NCBI RefSeq assembly: GCF_016865235.1
Contig: NZ_CP064030.1
Location: 186,001-250,000, forward strand
Reading direction: 5' to 3'
DNA length: 64,000 nt
DNA from: Dyella caseinilytica
GTDB taxonomy: Bacteria > Pseudomonadota > Gammaproteobacteria > Xanthomonadales > Rhodanobacteraceae
Notes under the pieces: generated by a model
Told to the model about the DNA's origin: nothing
What the model saw: only the letters and a program-made list of their open reading frames with translations
Database searches by the model: none
Shown here: piece after piece, positions 55,001 to 62,531 of the stretch
Position numbering within the stretch: position 1 is the first letter of the stretch
How the letters are laid out: the number at the start of each line of letters is the position of its first letter
Made by a program: the position numbers and the translations under genes

Positions 55001-55366
55001 ACGTTCAACGACTTCGCAGATGCCGATGGCCTCTCCACGCAGATCAATGTGGGTGGCTTAACGGCAACACGCGTGGGCGCTCGTTTAGTGAAAACCGACG
55101 ATACGCGTTTCTCGCCTTATCTGCGCGCGGATTTCATTCGTACCACCGGCGGTGATTCGCAAATCGGCACATCGAGCAGCGCTTGGGATGCAAGCGGTGT
55201 GTTCAGCGGAGGGCGCCTGGGTAACAGTTACAGGCTTGGTGCGGGTGCGACCAGTCAATGGACTTCACACCTGGCGCTGTATGGCGAAGCCGATTATCGG
55301 CGCGGCACTGCTAGTCATGGCTTGCGCGGCTGGCAGGCAAATATGGGGTTGCGTTTCGACTTCTGA
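52055..55366 (+). CDS. Autotransporter with repeat-rich beta-helical passenger
   Basis: 1103 residues from the ATG at 52055, which gives a signal peptide (TRRILVGAISASLFAPYASYA). Earlier in-frame starts at 51890 (ATG) and 52025 (TTG after AGGACGGA) are possible and would give an extended signal region. The passenger (to about 780) is built of imperfect units of about 35 residues with a repeated core such as GNTSYGVYAD, SSHAVYLDG, NQSVGIYLTQ, TSSYGISMN and TTAYGVYAQ, rich in Ser, Thr and Gly: a right-handed beta-helix of the AIDA/pertactin type. The C-terminal barrel (ELFVRYVGSQEQYSS to the end) finishes with GLRFDF. No protease motif. Probably an adhesin. Confidence 0.87.
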   Translation: MTRRILVGAISASLFAPYASYATSGQQVANGVSLLLAPDNYVTSALPTLSVLNAGSITADGGVSLNASGSSGIGAQVNGQGSWLVFSGGSISTSGPYGYGVYTLAGGSATIGRDSQGAGTSITTSANYGYGLYGTDAGTVINAVGATINTSGGASYGARISGAELLLANSSISTIGNTSYGVYADASTFDPAAQGQVVLNKVSISTQGSSSHAVYLDGSRAGVTATITGGSFTTSGNQSVGIYLTQGAQATVTGASAQTTGTSSYGISMNQDGSQIALDRVSVTTAGNNADAVWAPSNTIITASNFDIHTTGGTALGFDNRASTITLTNGSILTEGANSHALYASQESSSAAVIFGENLDIQTKGAGAVGAWARLGGQISLSDSTIATTGDTSVGVRTGGGSTVLLTDTNIETGGTTAYGVYAQGVVNMLNGTIHTTGQGAYGVAVADGGQMSLRGVDVMTDGIDAVGIAFGGTTSASEGGAFGMDGGSLISMQSHALAAAGNTDINLSNGVQAIGGSGVLLDVRDVVGQVTLTMDNSVDAQGDIVFDPSLLGGAIPAANTMVSLSNGSKWTGATQNAVSTLSLDSGSLWVMTGDSSLGQLALSNSTIQFAPPESDNYKTLVVNGDLSGAGGVIGMNTLLNEGGVLGNQHTDRLLILGNVTTTGTVLLDITPQGDGAATGASDDGTVSPSEGISLVQVAGSSRADAFALKNGYAAVGPWKYTLYAFEPGQTDPAQNAMNSGTFNWDYRLASAYVGEADGSPDASTNNVTPQDESRPDAPVRVRPAVVPQMPSYIVAPTALLNYGDSMIDTLHQRLGEIRDATPSDPHGGELFVRYVGSQEQYSSNLGFADYGFGFDQQINALQLGGSIVSWTADNSSLRAGWALDKGTTRVTPNAPDGASVGRYDAHGVSAWMTWQQANGFYVDAVLGGEHYRGDVDTQARNSAVANLRAGSWTASVEMGYPFALGKGWSLEPQAQLKHQSLTFNDFADADGLSTQINVGGLTATRVGARLVKTDDTRFSPYLRADFIRTTGGDSQIGTSSSAWDASGVFSGGRLGNSYRLGAGATSQWTSHLALYGEADYRRGTASHGLRGWQANMGLRFDF

Positions 55367-55381
55367 TGCGTCGTGAAAAAG

Positions 55382-55407
55382 GGCGCTGAATGTGCGCATT
55401 TAGCGCC
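55382..55407 (-). terminator. Terminator of the Sel1-like gene
   Basis: GGCGCT...AGCGCC with inner AATG/CATT pairing forms a stem; on the minus strand it is followed by TTTTT (A-run 55376-55380 on plus). It may also stop readthrough from the autotransporter on the plus strand. Confidence 0.6.
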
Positions 55408-55444
55408 TCCACCGCGTTGATGAGTTAGCGATATCGGGAGAACG

Positions 55445-55513
55445 CTGCAAGGCGGCAGCACGCGCGAGAAACTTAGCCTCGATCAGTCCGATCCTGGGGC
55501 TGTGCTCGCGCGG
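55445..55513 (+). pseudogene. Remnant of a second SNF2 helicase C-terminus
   Basis: In one frame this stretch reads LQGGSTREKLSLDQSDPGAVLAR, which aligns with the last residues of the helicase at 48704-51733 (LEGGGTREKLSFDQSDLDALLAP): 15 or so of 23 residues agree. Many codons differ at third positions (for example AAACTT for AAGCTC), so it is not a fresh duplication. The frame continues without homology to a TGA at 55541. It has no start and lies between the autotransporter and the Sel1-like gene. Confidence 0.7.
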
Positions 55514-55528
55514 CTGATCAACATATCT

Positions 55529-56323
55529 TCACGGTTGCTGTGAGGATCCGCTCGCCTGCGGCCCATTAGTGGTCGCCGGTTGCGCTTGCAGCCATTCGGG
55601 CTTGCCGACGACGACTTGTCCATGGATATCGTCGAAATCGTTGCTGGCTTGTTCGTGGAGTTTGTTCGCAACGGCGAATGCGCTCTGCGGAGAAGGAGCA
55701 TATCCATGGATATAGACGATGCCGCCATCTTTGGCCGCTTCGTCGATCGGCTCGATCGCATGGTTGAAGCGGCGAATGGCACGTGGCGCGGCCACGCTGT
55801 CGCCATACTTCGTTCGCATCTGCCGCCACAGGACAAGCGCCTGGCGGACTTCCTCCGGCGTCGATTTGGAACGGGCTTCGGCGTAAGCCAGCTGATATTC
55901 GGATTTTTTGCGCTCCGCGGACAACGCCAGCCATGCCAGGCCCAGCGGCCGGTTTTGCGGCACTTCGGGTATATCGCCGTTGAAGAAAGCCAGGCCGAGC
56001 GAATACTGGGCATCCTTGTTGGCCCAATACGCCGACTCCTGCAGCATGTCGATCATCTTGGGGCCGTTGTCGTGGCCGTAAGCGGCACGCGCTTCGCAGG
56101 CGTAGTAGTCACCCGGCAGGATCGGCTCGATGGCCGGCGGGCAGTAGATATCCTTATCCGAAATAGGTGGGTTTGAATCGTCCGGAGCGGGCTCGTATTG
56201 CGCGGCGTCGGGCTTGGCGCCGTTCACCGTAATACTTGGTGCCGAAGACTGTGCGGATGCGATCGTCGTGAACGACAGCGCTGCGGCGAGCGCTCCCAAA
56301 GCGAGCAATGGTGTTTTCAACAT
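55529..56323 (-). CDS. Exported Sel1-like repeat protein
   Basis: 264 residues from the ATG at 56321-56323, after the strong site AGGTAGGGG. Signal peptide MLKTPLLALGALAAALSFTTIASAQ, so periplasmic. The centre (MIDMLQESAYWANKDAQYSLGLAFFNGDIPEVPQNRPLGLAWLALSAERK) has the Sel1/TPR-like pattern of about 36 residues. Two cysteines (CPPAIEPILPGDYYAC) could form a disulfide. Function is unknown; such proteins usually mediate protein contacts. The longer frame to 56413 lacks a signal. Confidence 0.8.
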   Translation of the reverse strand: MLKTPLLALGALAAALSFTTIASAQSSAPSITVNGAKPDAAQYEPAPDDSNPPISDKDIYCPPAIEPILPGDYYACEARAAYGHDNGPKMIDMLQESAYWANKDAQYSLGLAFFNGDIPEVPQNRPLGLAWLALSAERKKSEYQLAYAEARSKSTPEEVRQALVLWRQMRTKYGDSVAAPRAIRRFNHAIEPIDEAAKDGGIVYIHGYAPSPQSAFAVANKLHEQASNDFDDIHGQVVVGKPEWLQAQPATTNGPQASGSSQQP

Positions 56324-56427
56324 ACCCCTACCTGAATCATTTCCCCAAGCCAGCATAACGGGAAAGCACCGTTTTCGATGACTTGCCAGGTCAAATCCAC
56401 ACGCATTGTCCACGCGTGTGAATGTAA

Positions 56428-57111
56428 TCAGTCGCGTGCGGCGACTTCGTCAATATGTCGCAGCAGATCGGCTGGATCGTCGTACACGCGGAACGCACCC
56501 GAACGCTGCAGCTCATCTTGCCCATAACCGCCCGATAGCAGACCGATGCCCAGGGCGCGTGCGCGCTGAGCGGCGAGCATGTCCCAGATGCTGTCGCCAA
56601 CGACCAGCGATTGATGAATATCCACATCCAGCCGTTCTGCCGCGGCAAGGAACAGATCCGGATCGGGCTTGGCGTGGCGCACCATGTCGCGTGTCACCAC
56701 CGGCACCTTGTCCGGATCGACCCCGAGCGCGGCGAGATTGTGTGCGGCGGTCTGCATGCGGCCACTGGTGGCGATCGCCCAGGGAATACCTTCCTTGGTG
56801 AGGAAATCGAGCAGCTCGCGCGCGCCGGGTAGTGGTCGCACGGAACCTTGCGTGTGATGGCGGTTGAATGCTTCGGCATGCCATTTCTGCAGGCGCAGGA
56901 TGCGTTCCTCGGTAATGTCGAGCCCTGTTTCGCGCAGCAGGATATTGGTGAACAGGCCGCCGCTCATGCCGATCTTGCGGTGGATGTTCCATACCGGCAG
57001 CACAACGCCTTCACGATCCAGCGCTTCCTTCCAGGCCAGCACGTGCTGGTAGACGCTGTCGATCAGCGTGCCGTCGAGGTCGAAAAGGAAAGCGGTGCTG
57101 GAACGTGGCAT
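56428..57111 (-). CDS. HAD family phosphatase (beta-phosphoglucomutase/Gph-like)
   Basis: 227 residues. Motif I FLFDLDGTLIDS (nucleophile Asp11, Asp13), helical cap (WNIHRKIGMSGGLFTNILLRE), motif II IATSGR, Lys in RHAKPDPDLFLAAAERL and motif IV VVGDSIWDMLAAQRA. This is HAD subfamily IA, subclass 1 cap. Substrates are often sugar phosphates; glucokinase is the next gene upstream in the same direction, separated by 84 bp, but no specific substrate can be assigned. Confidence 0.88.
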   Translation of the reverse strand: MPRSSTAFLFDLDGTLIDSVYQHVLAWKEALDREGVVLPVWNIHRKIGMSGGLFTNILLRETGLDITEERILRLQKWHAEAFNRHHTQGSVRPLPGARELLDFLTKEGIPWAIATSGRMQTAAHNLAALGVDPDKVPVVTRDMVRHAKPDPDLFLAAAERLDVDIHQSLVVGDSIWDMLAAQRARALGIGLLSGGYGQDELQRSGAFRVYDDPADLLRHIDEVAARD

Positions 57112-57195
57112 GGGAAATTTCCGGCGCGTGATGTGCGTAATGCGTAGGTTAGGTTACCCCGGATGATGTCCGGGGTAATCCAATCTACAAAAGCT

Positions 57196-58206
57196 TTATC
57201 GCGACAAGGACCGGCCGGACTCGAGCACTGCCAGCGCCGCTGCACCAAGCAATCCGGGTTCCGGATGCGTGATCGCGATGGTCGGCACGCGTTCCATCGT
57301 GTCGCGGAAACGTCCTTTGGCCTCGAAGCGTTCACGGAAGCCGCCGCTCTGCAGCCAAGGCATCAGGATCTTCAGCACGCCACCGGTGAGATAGACGCCA
57401 TCCCAGCCGCCCAGGCTCAGCACCAGGTCGCCGGCGACGCTGCCGAAAATACCGGCCAGCGTTTCCACCGTGCGCACGCACAGGGCGTCGCTGTTATCGG
57501 TGGCGCGCGCGGTGATGTCTTCCGGCGAGTATTCCTCGGCGGGCTGGCCGGCGATGTCGGCCAATGCCAGGTACAGGTTCACCAGACCATTGCCGCAGAT
57601 CATGCGTTCGTTGGAAACGCGACCGAAGCGTTCGTTGAGTCGATGCAGGATCTCCACGTCTTCCGCGGTGTGTGCTGCAAAACCGGCGTGGCCACCTTCG
57701 GTTTCCAGCACGATCCAGTGGCCGTGGCGCAGCAGGAGGCCCGCAACGCCGAGGCCGGTGCCGGGACCCATCACGACGAAGGTCTGCGACGACTTGTTGT
57801 CGTGTTCTGGTAGCAGGTCCGGGCCGACGGCCTTGAGCTGGTCTTTCTGCAGCAACGGAATCGACATGCCCTGAGCGGCGAAATCGTTCACCAGCTGCAC
57901 ACCGTCAAAGCCCATTTCTTGCTGCAATCCGTGCGCGGAAACCGCCCAGGGATTGTTGGTGATTTTCACCGTTTCACCATTGGCGATGCGGCCAGCTGCC
58001 GCGATGATCGCGTGTGAAGCCGTATGGCCGGTGTCGGTGAAATACTGGCGGATGGTGTCGGCGAGCGTGTCGAAATCCTTCACGCGGTAGCGCCGAACAC
58101 TATCGAGCATCAACGGTGAATCGGAGGTCGTATCGGCAAGCGCGAAGCGGACGTTGGTGCCGCCAAGATCAGCAAGCAGGGTCGGGGTGTGGGTGGCGCG
58201 ATCCAT
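57196..58206 (-). CDS. glk: Glucokinase
   Basis: Phosphorylates glucose with ATP. 336 residues. Phosphate-1 motif LLADLGGTNVRFAL, catalytic Asp in QLVNDFAAQGMSIP, MGPGTGLGVAGLL, glucose-binding ETEGGHAGFAAHTAEDVEIL, and SLGGWDGVYLTGGVLKILMPWLQSGGFRERFEAKGRF. Matches the E. coli type Glk (ROK-independent). Start at the ATG of 58204-58206. The terminator-like palindrome upstream separates it from the S53 protease gene. Confidence 0.95.
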   Translation of the reverse strand: MDRATHTPTLLADLGGTNVRFALADTTSDSPLMLDSVRRYRVKDFDTLADTIRQYFTDTGHTASHAIIAAAGRIANGETVKITNNPWAVSAHGLQQEMGFDGVQLVNDFAAQGMSIPLLQKDQLKAVGPDLLPEHDNKSSQTFVVMGPGTGLGVAGLLLRHGHWIVLETEGGHAGFAAHTAEDVEILHRLNERFGRVSNERMICGNGLVNLYLALADIAGQPAEEYSPEDITARATDNSDALCVRTVETLAGIFGSVAGDLVLSLGGWDGVYLTGGVLKILMPWLQSGGFRERFEAKGRFRDTMERVPTIAITHPEPGLLGAAALAVLESGRSLSR

Positions 58207-58278
58207 GGGAATTCCAGACAGCTAACCCGACAAGACTGCCTGCTGCCATGCGATTCGTCCAGCGCGGGGGCCGGTTAC

Positions 58279-58303
58279 GCCCTCTCCCCGAACGGGAGAG
58301 GGC
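58279..58303. repeat. GC-rich palindrome between glk and the S53 protease gene
   Basis: GCCCTCTCCC and GGGAGAGGGC form a 10-bp stem with a short loop. It is 10 bp from the stop of the S53 gene and could end that minus-strand transcript, although no T-run follows. Confidence 0.55.
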
Positions 58304-58312
58304 GCAAATGCC

Positions 58313-59839
58313 TCAGCTTTTCAGTGCAGACAGCGCATTCAGCAGGGCCTGTCCATTCGGGCTACCCAGCCCTGTGCACGCATCCCAGCCAACGCCAGCC
58401 TGATAGGCACCATTATTCCCTTGGGTGATGTCGCGGAACGCCGATTCGCCAATCTGATAGATCGACGCATGGATATCGCCGACCGGCGCGCCAAGCTTCT
58501 GATTAAGACGCGCAATCAGTGCCGCCCACAGCGGGGCCACGGCACTGGTGCCGCCAATGACCTGGGATTGCCCATCCACCAGCACCTGATAGCCGGTCAT
58601 CGGATCCGCATTGCCGGAGACATCCGGCACGCCGCGGCCGCTGCTGCCACTGGGCGAAGCAGGCACGTTTGCATTCTGCTGCCAGGTCGGCAGCGGGTAT
58701 TCGACGCTGACGCCGCCACCGGTCGCCCCTTCGTTGCTGGCCGTTTCATTCCACACCACTTCGCTTTGGATGGTGGTGCCGCTGGCCACCAGCGTGGTGC
58801 CGCCGCAGCCGAGCGAGTACGGGCTGGAGGCGGGAAAATCCACATGCGGCTGGCCGTCGGTCTCGCCGTCGCTGGAGCCGTTGTCGCCGGCGGCAACAGT
58901 GACCGTCACACCGAGTGCGGCTGCGTCCTGCAACGCGCTTTCCATCGCGCTCAACGATGTGCTGTTCCAGCCGTCTTCCGGGCCGCCCCAACTGATCGAA
59001 ATCACCGATGGCTTGTTGGTGGTGTCGTGTGCAGCCTGGGAAATGGCTTCGTAAAAGCCCTGGTCGGTGTTGGCGGTGAAATACACCGCAATAGTTGCGC
59101 CCGGGGCGAGGGCGCCGGCCACTTCGATATCCAGCATCACCTCGTCGTCGGCATCGCCGCTGCCGGGCTGATTCTGGCCACCGGCCACCGAAACGGCGAT
59201 GACTTTCGGCTCCGGACTGATGCCCAGGCTCGAAAAATACTGGCTAAGGTCGCTGGTGCTGTAGCCGCCGCCGAGTTCAATAATGCCGATGGTTTCGCCG
59301 GTGCCGTCCGTGCCGCTGGGGAAGTTATACAGCTGGCCCACCTGAATCGGCGTGTAGCTGGTATTGGGCGTGGCCTGCGCCCGGCGTGACCTCGGCTGCG
59401 CCACGGGGCGCCGATCCAGGCCGAGTACGGCAATGACTTCAGCAGGAAGCGTGGGAGCATGCCCGCAGCCGACAAATGGCGGATGATCGTTGAACTGGTA
59501 TTGACCAAGCGTTACAGCAAATGCTTTTTCCAACGCTGCAGGCGTGCCGCGCAGATGCAAGACACGTCGATTCAGATCGTTGTCGATCTCGCTCAATCCG
59601 TACTGTTTCGCAAAGTGTCGCAGGCTTTCCAGATCGGCCGGATCGCCGCCGTAATGCTGGCCGAATTCGCCTCGCTGCCAGCGCGGCCGGTGTGGCCATG
59701 ATGCTGACGGTGGTGCGGTTTTCGAGCGGCGTCGCAGGACAAGGGTCACATCGATCGGCTCGGTGCCTTCGTGTTGACCGAGATATTTCATGCCTTCGGG
59801 CGAGGTCCAGTGCGGCGAACGCTTGGTGGGTTGGCTCAT
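58313..59839 (-). CDS. S53 family serine-carboxyl peptidase (kumamolisin-like)
   Basis: 508 residues from the ATG at 59837-59839. An N-terminal pro-kumamolisin domain (about 20-145: EPIDVTLVLRRR, LESLRHFAKQYGL, RGTPAALEKAFAV) is followed by the catalytic domain: Glu233 and Asp237 in DDEVMLDIE, oxyanion Asp319 in VAAGDNGSSD, and Ser432 in GGTSAVAPLWAALIA. A calcium site is suggested by FRDITQGNNGAYQAG..WDACTGLGSPNG. There is no classical signal peptide in front of the pro-domain, as in several bacterial sedolisins. Acid-active protease; location uncertain. The frame to 59887 adds 16 residues without support. Confidence 0.92.
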   Translation of the reverse strand: MSQPTKRSPHWTSPEGMKYLGQHEGTEPIDVTLVLRRRSKTAPPSASWPHRPRWQRGEFGQHYGGDPADLESLRHFAKQYGLSEIDNDLNRRVLHLRGTPAALEKAFAVTLGQYQFNDHPPFVGCGHAPTLPAEVIAVLGLDRRPVAQPRSRRAQATPNTSYTPIQVGQLYNFPSGTDGTGETIGIIELGGGYSTSDLSQYFSSLGISPEPKVIAVSVAGGQNQPGSGDADDEVMLDIEVAGALAPGATIAVYFTANTDQGFYEAISQAAHDTTNKPSVISISWGGPEDGWNSTSLSAMESALQDAAALGVTVTVAAGDNGSSDGETDGQPHVDFPASSPYSLGCGGTTLVASGTTIQSEVVWNETASNEGATGGGVSVEYPLPTWQQNANVPASPSGSSGRGVPDVSGNADPMTGYQVLVDGQSQVIGGTSAVAPLWAALIARLNQKLGAPVGDIHASIYQIGESAFRDITQGNNGAYQAGVGWDACTGLGSPNGQALLNALSALKS

Positions 59840-60051
59840 GGGGGCGACTCCAGCGAGGGGGACATGCATGGCTCGAAGATGCCACACGGAATGTGTCTAT
59901 CTTGCTAATGCGCGGACAGGCGTTTATCTCCGGTCACAATTGTCGGTGGCCGTGATCTCATGGATTGAGCGATTGAGGCGCGGCGATGTGTCCGAACGCA
60001 CAAAATGCCGGCGGCGCTAAACTACGCAGATTGATCGACAGAGACTTGCCC

Positions 60052-61044
60052 ATGAACTTTCCCGCTATCCGTATGCGCCGCATGCGCCGCGATGTTTTCT
60101 CCCGCGCGTTGATGCGTGAGCACACCCTGCTGCCCAGCGACCTGATCATGGTCGCGTTTGTGATCGAAGGCGAAGGCAAACGCGAGCCGGTTCCGTCGAT
60201 GCCGGGTGTGGATCGCGTTTCCATCGATGGCCTGTTGCAGTTGGCGGGCGAATGCGTCCGTCTGGGCATTCCGGCGCTGGCGCTGTTTCCGTCGCCCGGT
60301 GCGTCGGTCAAGAGTGAGGACGCGGCAGAGGCATGGAATCCGCAAGGCTTGATGCAACGTGCCACGCGAGCCCTGAAGGCGACATATCCTGAGTTGGGTC
60401 TGATCGGCGATGTCGCGCTCGATCCGTATACCACGCATGGGCAGGACGGTCTGATCGACGAGCACGGCTACGTGATGAACGAGCCCACCGTCGAGGCGCT
60501 GATCAAGATGTCGCTGGCGCAAGCCGAAGCAGGCATGGATTTCGTTGCGCCCTCAGACATGATGGATGGCCGCATCGGCGCCATCCGCGAAGCACTGGAA
60601 CACGCCGGTCATATCCACACACGCATTCTTGCCTATTCAGCCAAATACGCCTCGGCGTTCTACGGCCCGTTCCGTGATGCGGTCGGTTCCGCTGCCAACC
60701 TTGGCAAAGGCAACAAACACACTTACCAGATGGATGTCGCCAACAGCGATGAAGCTCTGCGTGAAGTGGAGCTGGACATCGCCGAAGGCGCCGATGCCGT
60801 GATGGTGAAGCCCGGCATGCCCTATCTGGATGTACTGCGTCGTGTGAAGGATGCCTTTGGCGTGCCGACGTTTGTGTATCAGGTGAGTGGCGAATACGCG
60901 ATGCTGAAGGCAGCGGCACAGAACGGCTGGCTGGATGAGAAAGCAGTCGTGATGGAATCGCTCACCGCATTCAAGCGTGCGGGTGCTGATGCGATTCTTA
61001 CCTACTTTGCGATCGATGCGGCGCGCTGGTTGCGTGGGGAATAA
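60052..61044 (+). CDS. hemB: Delta-aminolevulinic acid dehydratase (porphobilinogen synthase), Mg type
   Basis: Condenses two 5-aminolevulinates to porphobilinogen in heme synthesis. 330 residues from the ATG at 60052. Metal loop DVALDPYTTHGQDGLID (about 120-136) has Asp where zinc enzymes have Cys, so it is the magnesium-dependent group. Schiff-base lysines are in AYSAKYASAFYGPFRDAVGSA and VMVKPGMPYLD; also MDVANSDEALREVELD and YQVSGEYAMLKAA. Heme supply is relevant to the cytochrome c genes at 20699-22287. The frame from 59986 is longer but the 22 extra residues do not fit. Confidence 0.96.
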   Translation: MNFPAIRMRRMRRDVFSRALMREHTLLPSDLIMVAFVIEGEGKREPVPSMPGVDRVSIDGLLQLAGECVRLGIPALALFPSPGASVKSEDAAEAWNPQGLMQRATRALKATYPELGLIGDVALDPYTTHGQDGLIDEHGYVMNEPTVEALIKMSLAQAEAGMDFVAPSDMMDGRIGAIREALEHAGHIHTRILAYSAKYASAFYGPFRDAVGSAANLGKGNKHTYQMDVANSDEALREVELDIAEGADAVMVKPGMPYLDVLRRVKDAFGVPTFVYQVSGEYAMLKAAAQNGWLDEKAVVMESLTAFKRAGADAILTYFAIDAARWLRGE

Positions 61045-61073
61045 TGTGATCGACGCGTAGGTCGGGTTGGCCT

Positions 61074-61094
61074 GGCGTGACTTGACGTCACGCC
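61074..61094. terminator. Hairpin between hemB and the tautomerase gene
   Basis: GGCGTGAC and GTCACGCC form a perfect 8-bp stem with a 5-nt loop between two convergent genes. No T-run on either side, so its role is unproven. Confidence 0.45.
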
Positions 61095-61124
61095 TCCAAC
61101 GGCGAGGCAAACATCACGCCCCGA

Positions 61125-61505
61125 TCACGCGTACTGCGCAATCCCATTCCCAAACGACCAATTCTCCTTGGCCGTCTCCACCAGATTGATGAAGACATCC
61201 TCCGACCTCACGCCAGGATCTGCCGCAAGCTTCTCCGCCACCGCTTTGTAGAACACCTGCTTCTGCGCCACGGTGCGCGTGTTGTTGCAGGTGATCTGGA
61301 TGATCACCAGGTCATCGCTGCGTGCGATATCCATATAGCTGGGGTCGTAGTCGAATTCCTCCGCGTCATGCTGGCTAACAATAATGAAGCGGTCCTTGTC
61401 CGGCACGTTGAAGCTTTCGCGCATCGCGGCGTAGATGCCGTTGCGCAGGGCGGCGATATAGGCGGCGGATTTGCCGCGGCGCAAGGCTATGCGAACGAGA
61501 GGCAT
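61125..61505 (-). CDS. Tautomerase family protein
   Basis: 126 residues from the ATG at 61503-61505 (site AGGAGT, 7 nt upstream). N-terminal catalytic Pro2 in MPLVRIALRRGKSAAYIAALRNGIYAAM, then FNVPDKDRFIIVSQHDAEEFDYD and NTRTVAQKQVFYKAVAEKLA..GVRSEDVFINLVETAKENWSFGNG: the layout of long-chain 4-oxalocrotonate tautomerase relatives. Last gene of a three-gene unit controlled by the LysR gene at 62532. Substrate unknown. Confidence 0.88.
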   Translation of the reverse strand: MPLVRIALRRGKSAAYIAALRNGIYAAMRESFNVPDKDRFIIVSQHDAEEFDYDPSYMDIARSDDLVIIQITCNNTRTVAQKQVFYKAVAEKLAADPGVRSEDVFINLVETAKENWSFGNGIAQYA

Positions 61506-61528
61506 GGCTGACTCCTGTGGGTGGATAT

Positions 61529-62101
61529 TCAATGGGCGGATGAGGGTTGCGAGATGTGGCCGATTGCGTAGACGTCGGCATCGTGTCCTTGGGGCCGATC
61601 CACGATGTGTTGCCAGAGACGAAAACGCATCAACGTCCACGACGTAGGATCGAACGCGCTGATCGCTGCGAGCGCACCGCGTTCGACATCATGTTGTACT
61701 TTGGCTTCTTCCTCACTGCGCAGGGCAGCCAATACAGCCTGCGCAGAAATCGGTGCGATCTCACGCGTGGCGTACTGCGCAGCGGAAAGATCGGATGCCG
61801 TCTCCGCGCGCCACACCGACCAGGTGCGCACGACGGGTCGTCCAAACGATTCCACGACACCGGCGAAGCCCGGGCCAGCGAGAAAGGCATTCATACCTTC
61901 GTGGTTGTGCCACAGGTAGAACGGCGCATAGAGATTCTCACCGCCGGCTGCGTAGGTGGAGGTGCGATCAGCGTAGAGATAGGTCTTGAACGCCAGGTGC
62001 GGAAAGTCATCGGTCAGGTGTCCGCGCTCGGCGATACGGTGGCGGATGATGTCCATGTCGTAATCGGCGGGCAGGCCGATGCGGTATTGCATGGTGATCA
62101 T
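61529..62101 (-). CDS. DUF4865 family protein
   Basis: 190 residues from the ATG at 62099-62101 after ACGGAGAC. N-terminus MITMQYRIGLPADYDMDIIRHRIAERGHLTDDFPHLAFKTYL, then NLYAPFYLWHNHEGMNAFLAGPGFAGVVESFGRP: the DUF4865 pattern, a dimeric alpha/beta-barrel-like arrangement. Function unknown. Its start overlaps the stop of the carboxymuconolactone decarboxylase-like gene (ATGA), so the two are translationally coupled, and the tautomerase follows after 23 bp. Confidence 0.82.
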   Translation of the reverse strand: MITMQYRIGLPADYDMDIIRHRIAERGHLTDDFPHLAFKTYLYADRTSTYAAGGENLYAPFYLWHNHEGMNAFLAGPGFAGVVESFGRPVVRTWSVWRAETASDLSAAQYATREIAPISAQAVLAALRSEEEAKVQHDVERGALAAISAFDPTSWTLMRFRLWQHIVDRPQGHDADVYAIGHISQPSSAH

Positions 62102-62424
62102 GGTGTGTTGTCTCCGTCGACTGTACGTAATACCGACACCGCCGAGACCGCGCATGGCCAGCCCGCATAGAAGGCCAGGTGTGTGATTACCTCGGCCAGC
62201 GTGTCGCGGTCGATGCCGTTGTCGCGCGCGCGGCGCAGATGAAAGGGAAGTTGCTCGATGCGGTAGAGCGCGACCAGTGCCGAAACGGTGATGAGGCTGC
62301 GTTCGCGAGGCGTGAGGCCCGGGCGCTGCCAGATATCGCCAAACAAGGTCTGGTCTGTGAGTTCGGCCAGTTTCGGGGCGATGTCGCCAAGGGAGTGCTG
62401 GCCGTAAAGCGGATCGTGTGCCAT
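62098..62424 (-). CDS. Carboxymuconolactone decarboxylase family protein
   Basis: 108 residues. The CMD domain core is visible: APKLAELTDQTLFGDIWQRPGLTPRERSLITVSALVALYRIEQLPFHLRRARDNGIDRDTLAEVITHLAFYAGWPCAVSA. It has the Glu and His of the CMD fold but lacks the CxxC of the AhpD peroxidase branch. First gene of the operon CMD-DUF4865-tautomerase, divergent from the LysR-type regulator, with about 107 bp between the two starts. Confidence 0.9.
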   Translation of the reverse strand: MAHDPLYGQHSLGDIAPKLAELTDQTLFGDIWQRPGLTPRERSLITVSALVALYRIEQLPFHLRRARDNGIDRDTLAEVITHLAFYAGWPCAVSAVSVLRTVDGDNTP

Positions 62425-62489
62425 GGGAAGCTCCGAGCAGGGTGGCTTGACGGAACTAGCCTATCGAGCGACCATCGTATTGAAAATCG

Positions 62490-62512
62490 GGAAATTCAGT
62501 ATATATAGTTCC
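62490..62512. promoter_or_regulatory. Candidate LysR operator / promoter region
   Basis: GGAAATTCAGTATATATA followed by GTTCC is an imperfect palindrome (GGAA...TTCC ends, TATATATA centre) in the 107-bp gap between the divergent LysR and CMD genes. The TATATA could be a -10 element. Position and AT-richness fit a LysR-type site; no binding evidence. Confidence 0.4.
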
Positions 62513-62531
62513 AAAAAATGGGATGATTTCC

